Assembly: GCF_022682495.2 (NCBI RefSeq)
Contig: NC_071393.1
Span: 101,607,010 to 101,671,009 of the forward strand
Source of the DNA: Desmodus rotundus
Taxonomy: Eukaryota > Chordata > Mammalia > Chiroptera > Phyllostomidae
Reading direction: 5' to 3'
Length of the DNA stretch: 64,000 nt
The notes beneath the pieces were generated by a model. It was given only the letters and a program-made list of their open reading frames with translations. It ran no database searches and was not told the DNA's origin. Positions 56,801 to 64,000 of this stretch are shown here, piece after piece. Made by a program: the position numbers and the translations under genes. How positions within the stretch are numbered: position 1 is the first letter of the stretch; each line of letters starts with the position of its first letter.

Positions 56801-57701
56801 GGGTTGGAGGGAAGCTGAGCATGAGACTGGGAATCCAGAAGGACCTCTTCTCTATCAAATTCATACACTTCCATGATTCTTCCGCCGACAGTCACTTCTC
56901 AGCTTGATTTTTTCCTACATCAGAGCCCACCACACACACTTACTCTCTTCCTGCCAGAGCTCTGAAAAGTCATCTCTCTGCATACTTTTAATCAGAAAAT
57001 TTAGATTACTTCCTGCAGATTGCCTGTTTCATGAAGGAGGAGGAGAAGATGGCACAAGAGTCTTTTTGAAAAGATTGTTGAAGTGATCATTTGAGCTGAA
57101 AAGAAATCACCTTTTTATTCTTCAGAACAAAAGGCTTTTTCAAGCCAGCTGATTGAAGCCTAAATCATTCCACACAGGAGCCTGGGAGGCATGTCCCCAG
57201 GTATATGCAGGTGGGCACAGTTGTTCAGGAGAGGCAGATATATGAGATCTTCTGTATGGACTCCCTGAGGCTCACAGAGGAGGGATTTTTCAAATCTTGT
57301 CATTTCAAATTCCAGGCAAAATATTGGCATTGACAATGGAGTTTTCCAAAGTCAACCCGTCATTGGCTCAGATATTAATAGAAAATCAGGAGTCAAGAAA
57401 AGTTAGACAGTAAAGATGTTAAATCCATTCCTGGTTTGACTTTATATGTGGTTATTCTAACTAGTAAAAGGAGTCCCCCCTCCCCCCATGCCCCATCCTA
57501 AGCGTAAATTACTCACCTTTTAGAGACTAATTGTTTTTAAGGGTGCCACCTTGAGGGTCACTAATTTAGCCAATTAACTGACATTCCTAGAAAAGCACCA
57601 TGACTTGTGCCAGTAAATATTTACCCAAGTTAGTGACACTTCAAACGATACCCCGAAGTTGCTGGTCCACTTCCAAAGGGTGAGCAGTTTACTTTCAGGA
57701 A
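53848..57701. other. Long unique stretch, no gene seen
   Basis: 3.9 kb with no assigned repeat. Opposing open frames of 166 codons (55382-55882, minus) and 119 codons (55392-55751, plus) overlap each other in a GC-richer patch, have no family features and are probably chance. Confidence 0.5.
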
Positions 57702-58397
57702 ATGGATTACACACTTGTGGAATCAGACCAACACCCAGGCTGCACAGTTTCAACATACTTTAAAATGCAAAAGGGAACTTTCCTGCCTCAAACTTTCAAA
57801 CCTTTTCCAGATGGACCAAGAGGGACGAGTGAGTGGGGTCAATCCCAGCAAGGCTGGTTCAGCCTGCCTGACCGAGCACAGCGATGGTGGCCTCAGGCTG
57901 CGGTGGGTGACTTACAAAAGGCATCCCCGAGTGCCTGTAGACAGATGCCTCCCATGCCCTCATTTGCAAAACACCCACGAGAAGCCAGAGAAATCCGTGG
58001 AAAGGCCAGAGTGTGCTTAGTTGAGATGCTGCCCTCCCCATGTCCCCCACCCTGCAGTTGCCTTTGCTGGTTTTACTTCTCTGCTGCAGCTGCCCACAGC
58101 TGTCTGGGAAATGGATCTGGGCCCAGGGAAGCAGCAGTGGGGGGTAGGAGTGGAATATGGTATGTTTTTGAACCCGGATCTTTCTGCCCTAGTAGTCAAA
58201 GCAGGCAGCCAGTAGGCCCACTCTCTGCAGTTTTTGGCTGGGGGCTCGGCTGGGGGCCTCAGAGGGAGACACTGGGGAGGAGGCGGCTGAGCATAGCCTG
58301 CTGTTCCATTCTGGGCATCAGGTTTTCAAAGAGTGGACCCAGAGGAAGGTGGCCAGAAAGCAGTGGGGATCTAGAAATCATCCTGTCTGAATATTAG
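57702..58397 (+). other. Longest open frame (231 codons), probably not a gene
   Basis: ATG at 57702 to a TAG stop at 58395-58397. The product would start MDYTLVESDQHPGCT and is rich in Pro, Ser, Gly and Arg, with no signal peptide, membrane segment, zinc-finger spacing or known motif that I recognise. Shorter frames overlap it in other frames on both strands, as expected where GC content is high and stops are rare. The ATG context (AGGAAATGG) is reasonable. Splicing or expression evidence is not available; chance is the default reading. Confidence 0.15.
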
Positions 58398-58475
58398 TAG
58401 AAGGAACTGGAGACTTTCAGCCTTAAAAAACAAAATTAGGTAAATGGCTATCTTGTGAAAGAGGGAGTAGGTGTT

Positions 58476-58970
58476 TTGGTAATTTTTAATTGTAGGAAAA
58501 TATACATAAAATTGGTCATTTTAATCATTTTAAGCATGCAGTTCTTTTACATTAATTATATGCACAATGCTGTGCTACCGTCACTGCTGCCGATTTTCAA
58601 AAGCTTTTCTCATCCCCAGCTGAAATTCTTCACACGTTGAACAGCTTCCCTTGTCCCCCAGCCCCTGGTGACTTCTAATCTACTCTCTGTCTCTAAGAAT
58701 TCACCTCTTCTAGATTCCTTATATATGTAGAATTACATAATATTTGTCCTTCCATGTCTGGCTTCCTTTGCTCAGCGTAATGTTTTCAAAGTTCATTCAT
58801 GTTATGGCACGTATCAGAATTTCATTCCTTTTAAAGGCTGAATAATACTCCATCGTATGTATTTACCAAATTTTGTTTATTCATTCATCTGTTGATGGAC
58901 ATTTGGGTTGCTTTCGGTTATTGTGAATAACGTTGCTATGAATGTGGGTGTACACGTATTTGTAGATTTA
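58476..58970 (-). mobile_element. LINE-1 3' region (antisense)
   Basis: Antisense L1M: 'GGAAAATATACATAAAATTGG', 'CACTGCTGCCGATTTTCAAAAG', 'AGAATTACATAATATTTGTCC', 'GGCTGAATAATACTCCATCG' and 'GATGGACATTTGGGTTGC'. The order matches the L1 at 13106-14050, but the two copies differ, so they are separate insertions. Confidence 0.92.
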
Positions 58971-61104
58971 TCCTTTGCGGTTTCAGAAAAGCTGACCTTT
59001 GTTGAATGGGAAGAAGTTCCAGAGAGGCCGATTTTGGCTTTAGTAATCGGAGTTCTCTTTGACGGTGGCGGTGGGCTCCCTGTGGCTAGGGAGTAGTTCG
59101 GCCCAGGTGACCATTAAGGAGGAATGGTGTGGTGGGACCGCCACAACCTTAAGGAAGGTCCAGCACATCTCTGAGGGCCTTTCCATCTGCACAATTCTGT
59201 GATTCTCAGGCAGGCGGATTGTGCTTCCTAAGGGAACCATCTGGAGAAAAAGAAGGTGGTGTCTCATCAACTTTTCCCCTGAGCAGAAAAAGTGGAAGTG
59301 GGATGGTAAATTATCTACCAATCAGGAGAGGTGACTTGCTAAACCATCTGTGGCCTGGACTTGAGATCAGAGGTTGATAATGCTGTTAAACTAAATCAAG
59401 GGCTCTGTCTGGTCGTTGGGAGATCTTTACAAAGCTTCCTAGCAAACTGGCGTCCTGGGATGGGGGTGTGGGAGTAAGGTCCAGGGTCCTCCTCACAATC
59501 CCCTCATGTCTGCCCAGAAAGGAGGGCTGCTCCCCAGGGACTCGCTGAGCCCTATCTCTGCCTAAGTTATGCTGAGTCCAGGTGAGGGGGTGAGGGGAGG
59601 TGGGGAAGGCTGGCCTGGGGCGTGTTCAGTAGTGAAGGCCAACTGAGGTGGGGATGCCCTGGGATTCAGCACAATTAGCTTCATTCTGTTACAGTTGGGG
59701 TTTTCTTATCATGAGCTGGGGAGGCCTCGCCAGAGAATTCCTGTATTCCAGAGTGAGTTTAATTGTGGATGATTTCATTCTGCCCTTTTTATGTCGAAGC
59801 CAGGGGCTTTCGTCATGTAACAGTGAATTCAGGGAGATTTTTATTTGCATGTGAATCATAGCTTTTCCAGCTGAATGTCACTTACTTGGAATTTTCGTCT
59901 GATTTTGTTTTTGTTTTTGTCTCTTGGTGTTTTTCCATCAGGCTCTTTGGCTAACCAGAAAAAAAAAAAAAAAAAAAAAGAGGAAGGGCTCAATCTGACT
60001 GGAGCAGGGTTTGAGTTGGCAGTGCAAAAAGGAGAGTATTATGAATGTGAAAAAAGAAAACGGATGCTTTATTTTGCTTTGAGGGAGGGACTGAGGCCAA
60101 GTCAAATTGAGAGCTCTAATTTGGGAATGGTGTTATTACAGGTCATTGGGAGTTGGTTACGCTCTAAATTGGGAGGCCGGTCACATGAGGAGGCAGCAAA
60201 GGCAGATCACATGGGGGGCAGTTGGGGCTCCTTTACAATGAAGTTTTACCTTATTTACTACACGGTTGAAATGTACGTCTGTGTTGTTGAGAAACCAAGT
60301 CACCTTATTGGCTGGTGAGCGCTCCCTGCCTTCACCCATCGGTGGTTTTATAAATGAGCCAGTTCTTCCGATACGTGTGCTTTCCGGGGCTTTATTTAGG
60401 TGCTGGAATCTGTTCAGTGATTAGTGGAGCAAGCCATGTGCTAAAGGTTATATATCTGTCCTTCACCTTCACCTTCAGCTCTCATTCTGAGGATCTACTT
60501 CCCTTTTTTTCCAATGGCTGTACCCATTTCAGATCTCAAGGTCAAGATACTCAGATTACTTTCAAAATAAATATCTATTACATATTTAAGTACATATTAA
60601 AAAGTGATGATCTCAGTTTATTAGATTATCTTTCATTTTCTCAGCCCTGTTATTGTAAGCTGGCAAAAGGAAAACAGAAAAAGATGGGTCCCGCCTCACT
60701 AGGGGCAATTAGGAACAAGTCGGCTTCCTTCCCCCAAACTGCAGACTCTTGACGCTCTTGGCGTCTTGGGGAGGACCTCGGAAGGGTTGTGTATGGTAAG
60801 CTGCTGACTTTTCTGGGAGAATCAAAGTCAGCTTTGTTGATGGATAAAGCCTGATTCGGTAGCTGTGTTTGAAATAAAAACAAAGCAGCCCAAGCAGAAC
60901 ATCTAGAATTCAGTGGCCGGTACAAACAGGCTGTGCTCACGGCCTAAATGGGGCACGTTACTAAGTCCGCGTCACAGAGGGTTCTGCCGGACCGGCGATG
61001 CTTGTGGTTGAGGTTAGGAATAGAAGGCGTGTGGAAACTTTCTATAAAAGGCAGCCAGGTCCCCTGGACTGGTGTGGACAAGGGTCAGGAAGCTCTGGCA
61101 CTGT
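58971..61104. other. Unique DNA with an A21 tract
   Basis: 2.1 kb without an assigned repeat. An uninterrupted A21 run at 59959-59979 has no SINE, LINE or AATAAA upstream, so I do not call it a retrocopy tail. A 147-codon frame (59875-60318) crosses it (see findings). Confidence 0.5.
59959..59979 (+). repeat. (A)n tract
   Basis: 21 consecutive A with G on both sides. Confidence 0.95.
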
Positions 61105-61175
61105 TCACTGCTCTACCAAGGTATTGCTGTATGACCTTGGGTGAGTTTCTCTGTGCCTCAGTTTCCTGGAGGCAT
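61105..61175 (+). repeat. MIR fragment
   Basis: 'GTATTGCTGTATGACCTTGGGTGAGTTTCTCTGTGCCTCAGTTTCC' is the MIR core. Confidence 0.85.
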
Positions 61176-62233
61176 CATCTGGGTTTGGGAGAGGAGGATA
61201 AGGGTTTCCGGAGATGTATGAGACGGGAGATGTTATCAGGTGAATGGAAGGAACGTGGTATCCTGGAAACTCAAATCAGGACCACCTGTCTCCACACCAA
61301 GCTGGGCTGCTAGTCTCTCCTCAGGCATTGTCCATGGTGGGTGATGCCTCTGACATCACAATACCCAGCTGGACACTCAATAATGACGAGCTGTGGCCAG
61401 TGGACACCAGAGCAGGGAAGAAAACAAAGAGGACAAAGTGGAGAGGGAGGAAATGGAGCAACCCCTTGTGTGATAATTCCATCAACTCGCAACTTTTTCA
61501 CCTAACACCTGGTTCAACTGTAATGTGTTCAGCTCCATACAACCTGTTCAGCGTCTGTGACTCCCCCCCAAACGCAGCAAAATATGATGGTCCTCTAATA
61601 GAGGGAATTTGGGCCCGGTTGCTGTGTATCTCGTGGTTCATCGTCAGCCCCGGGAGTTGACGCTTCAGCGAACGGCTCTCTGGAGCTCCCGTTCAGAGGT
61701 AATGCCCTGGCTCTCCGTGCAGGCTCCTCCTGGCCTCCTGCGGACCGTCTCCACCCTCCTCCTCAGAGCAGCACAACTGCAGAGATTGTGGGGGTGGTTT
61801 GCGAGGGGCGATTCTATGGTAAAGATGCTCTAAGACGGAAAGTCTCGCCTTCCTTTTTTACTCAGCTACCTCAGGCTTGGTCAGACTTTATTGTTCTAAT
61901 GGACCCTTAAAACCCCACAGGCCAAATCACGGCTCCCCTGTCTAGGCTTAGAAGGTGTTATCACTGCTTTTAACATTGCTATTATTGGGAAGCCTGACAG
62001 ATCAACCCTGTCCTAGAAATATTATATTTTACTTGCTTATGTGTTGGGTATTTTTTTTAAATCCAACAACTTCCTCTCAAAAATAGGTTCCTACCACTCT
62101 TTGAATGAACAACCCTTAACCCTTCTCTTGGTAGGAAGTCATTTTTCCCACCTGTTTTTCACATCAGCCTTAACCTGCTGATCGTCCAAAAGCTGGGAGT
62201 TGGAGGCCATGACTTTCTCTTTGTTCCTTGGAC
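61176..62233. other. Unique DNA, nothing recognised
   Basis: 1.1 kb without an assigned repeat. A 138-codon plus frame (61244-61660) shows no family features. Confidence 0.5.
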
Positions 62234-62385
62234 CACTGGTTCTCAAATTTAAGTCTGGATATGAATCACCTGAAGGGGTTTTAAACAGAGTTTCTGATTC
62301 AGGAAATCTAGGATGGGGTCCCAGAATTTGTTTTTCTTAACAGGTTCGCAGGTGTGTGACCCCCTCTACACTTTGAGAACCAGTG
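62234..62385 (+). mobile_element. MER5A-type hAT element, both ends present
   Basis: 152 bp with matching 14-bp inverted ends CACTGGTTCTCAAA (62234-62247) and TTTGAGAACCAGTG (62372-62385). The flanking 8-mers CCTTGGAC (62226-62233) and CCTTAGGC (62386-62393) agree at 6 of 8 positions, a decayed hAT-type target duplication. Non-coding. Confidence 0.93.
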
Positions 62386-62471
62386 CCTTAGGCCTTCTTG
62401 GCTCTCCTGTTGATCCCTCTCCTCTGCCTATAGGAGAGGGTCCCTTGGAGTATCATTCCAATCCCTTAGCT

Positions 62472-62688
62472 CAGGAGCCCCCAAACCCTGGGCTACGAGC
62501 TGGTACAGGTCTATGGCCTGTTGGAAACCTGCCACACAGCAGAAGGTGAGCAGTGGGTGAGAAAGCAAAGCTTCACTCGAGTTATTACCTGAGCTCTGCC
62601 TCCTGTCCGCTCTCCCCACCCCGCTGTCCCTGGAAAAATTGTCTTCCACGAAACCAGTCCCTGGTGCCAAAAAGGTTGTGGACCACTG
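62472..62688. mobile_element. Second hAT-type non-autonomous element
   Basis: 217 bp starting CAGGAGCCCCCAAACCC and ending GGTTGTGGACCACTG, with 'GGTCTATGGCCTGTTGGAAACC', 'CACAGCAGAAGGTGAGCAG', 'CCTGAGCTCTGCCTCCTGTC' and 'GTCTTCCACGAAACCAGTCC' inside. I recognise the CAGGGGTCCCCAACCCC family but not its name. Flanks CCTTAGCT (62464-62471) and CCTTACAT (62689-62696) match at 6 of 8 positions, as expected for hAT. Confidence 0.88.
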
Positions 62689-62699
62689 CCTTACATGAT

Positions 62700-62935
62700 G
62701 CTAACTGTCACAAACTATGTAATATTTGCCGTGGGCCAGGCAGTGGTCCCCATGCTTTATACAGCTCAAATAATCCAAATAGCACAACAATCCTAGGAAG
62801 CATCCCATTTTCCAGGTGAGGGAACTGGAGTATGTGGAGTGGTTAAGTAATTGTCTGAGGACACAAAGCTAACAAAATGGAAGATTGGGTTCAAACTCAG
62901 ACAATGCAGCTAGAATCTGTGCCCTCAGTCCCTAT
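62700..62935 (-). repeat. MIR SINE (antisense)
   Basis: 'GTAATATTTGCCGTGGGCCAGGCAGTGG', 'CCCATTTTCCAGGTGAGGGAACTGGAG', 'GTTAAGTAATTGTCTGAGGACACAAAGC' and 'TTGGGTTCAAACTCAGACAATG' give the full antisense MIR order. Confidence 0.88.
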
Positions 62936-63424
62936 GCTGTTATCTTTCTTTTCCTTTCCCTCAAGTCACTTAAAGCACCTGATACTCCTACAGTTCTTGG
63001 AAGTGAATGTCTCAGAAAGGAGGCCCAAGACAACTGAGCCCATTTTAGGTACTTATAACCAGCGTGTGGGGGTCCGAATCTCTGGGTGGCCGGGCTCCCC
63101 ACCTGTGTGTGTGTGTGAGTGGAGGTGAGCGGTGAGCGATGGCCTGGGGAAGGCTGAGGGAGGAGGCTGAAGTGAAGACACTGGGGAGCATTCACCTGTG
63201 AATAGAGGCCAGTGCTCGCTTGTCAGTGTCCCTCCTCATCCCACCTTGGTCCAGAGTTTCTGCTGCTGATGTGCTGACGCTAGCGCCCTAACTAGAGACT
63301 GACGAAGCCAAGAAGGAACAGCTAGCTCTGCTGTGACGTCGGCCATGATAAAAAAAGTGCTTGTAACTAACTTTTGTCCAGTCTGGCCCAGTAAGTCTAC
63401 ATGATGGGGAAAGTGAGTACGGGA
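62936..63424. other. Unique DNA, nothing recognised
   Basis: About 490 bp with a short (GT)n at 63104-63117. No exon recognised. Confidence 0.5.
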
Positions 63425-63560
63425 CACACACGAGTACAGACACCGTCCCTACCTTTGGAGTGTGGTCTGACTGGGAAGAAAGTGTCGCAAAGGCATGTAC
63501 CTCATCGAGTAACCTGTTCGGTAGAGAGAAGGCAGTGAGGGCCCGAGCCGATCAACAGGA
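63425..63560 (-). mobile_element. Possible L2 3' region (antisense)
   Basis: 'CAGACACCGTCCCTACCTTTGGAGTGTGGTCTGACTGGG' resembles the antisense L2 3' end (…CAGTCCCTGCCCTCATGGAGCTTACAGTCTAGTGGGG…) but is heavily diverged. Confidence 0.4.
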
Positions 63561-64000
63561 CTGAGGAGGGAGGCAGATTCGTAAACCATGTCATGGGTGA
63601 TGGTATGGGGGCGGGAGGGAGAGGGAGCTGGTATGTACGGGGTGTATCTACAGCAGAGAATGTTTAAGATAAGTAATGATCTCTCTTAAGATTTAAACAG
63701 CCAAAAGTTAAGTCTTCATTTGTATAGTGATAATTGATTAAGCTCTTCATGTTTTTCTTGTACAGTGTGTTGGCTGCTGGCTGGAGGTGTCCTGTAGGTT
63801 CTGGGGTTATTTTAGAGAATGGATTCCATTGGTTACAGAGCTGCCTGTTGGTTCCACAGATGGAGACCTTCTTAAAAGTACTTGTATTTCTCTACCCCTC
63901 TGGTTTGATCTCTCCAGATTCTTGGTATTGCAGTTGTTTCTATGGGATGCGAAACTTTTCCCATGGCTATTTCTGACCCAGCACACCCCATCAAAAATGA
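63561..64000. other. Unique DNA to window end
   Basis: No recognised repeat or exon. A weak L2-like style continues to about 63650. Confidence 0.45.

Noticed and set aside
59959..59979. A21 run as the tail of a processed pseudogene
   Set aside because: No AATAAA, no recognisable retrocopied exon upstream and no flanking duplication found.
1..64000. CRISPR array, operon, phage or bacterial defence system
   Set aside because: Repeat content (VES, MIR, L1, L2, MER5A, Tigger) and lack of compact genes show vertebrate nuclear DNA; no regularly spaced direct repeats of CRISPR type exist. The 31-bp minisatellite has no spacers.

Overview
This window is mammalian nuclear DNA, most likely from a bat (Chiroptera, probably Yangochiroptera). 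The case rests on four copies of a tRNA-derived SINE that I recognise as the bat VES family: a head reading GCCCTGGCTGG, RNA polymerase III A and B boxes, a CT-rich segment and an A-rich tail. Around them are old eutherian repeats (MIR, L2, L1M, MER5A, MER20, Tigger1, an MLT1-like LTR). There are no operons, no compact genes and no CpG island. CpG is scarce throughout.

I found no protein-coding exon, tRNA, rRNA, snRNA or CRISPR array that I can support. The longest open frames (231 codons at 57702-58397 and about 150 codons elsewhere) resemble no family I know and are about as long as chance gives in 64 kb read in six frames. The only recognisable coding sequence is transposon-derived: an intact 180-codon tail of LINE-1 ORF2 (4615-5154), decayed L2 ORF remnants, a short Tigger1 transposase tail and a broken mariner transposase start. 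The window is best read as intergenic or deep intronic sequence.

Layout. 0-7 kb: a VES SINE, old L1 and MIR fragments, a nested VES/L1 pair and hAT (MER5-type) remnants. 7-12 kb: mostly unique, with an AT-rich candidate regulatory block near 9.6-10 kb. 12-17.9 kb: dense repeats, with an LTR, a tandem duplication, antisense L1, an L1/MIR/Tigger1 nest and an L2 split by a MIR. 18-29.5 kb: scattered MIR, L2, L1, MER5A and another VES. 29.5-43 kb: long, mostly unique DNA with a promoter-like motif cluster (36.75-36.94 kb), a hAT element (38.0 kb), an 18-bp-arm palindrome (39.4 kb) and a five-tract C-run (39.85 kb). 43-47 kb: MIR, L2, VES and a second compact C-tract block. 47-58 kb: mostly unique, with a candidate conserved element (50.0-50.27 kb), a composite mariner carrying a MER20 fragment (50.76-51.30 kb) and a 31-bp minisatellite (52.5 kb). 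58-64 kb: antisense L1, two neighbouring hAT elements with readable 8-bp duplications, MIR and L2 remnants.

The best observations are structural: the composite mariner/MER20 element, the VES/L1 and L1/MIR/Tigger nests that give relative insertion ages, the palindromic MITE-like hairpin, and two very compact minus-strand G-quadruplex candidates. I did not find a new enzymatic or defence system. Repeat family names are from recognition of consensus features, not from a database search, and most repeat edges are accurate only to about 10-30 bases.
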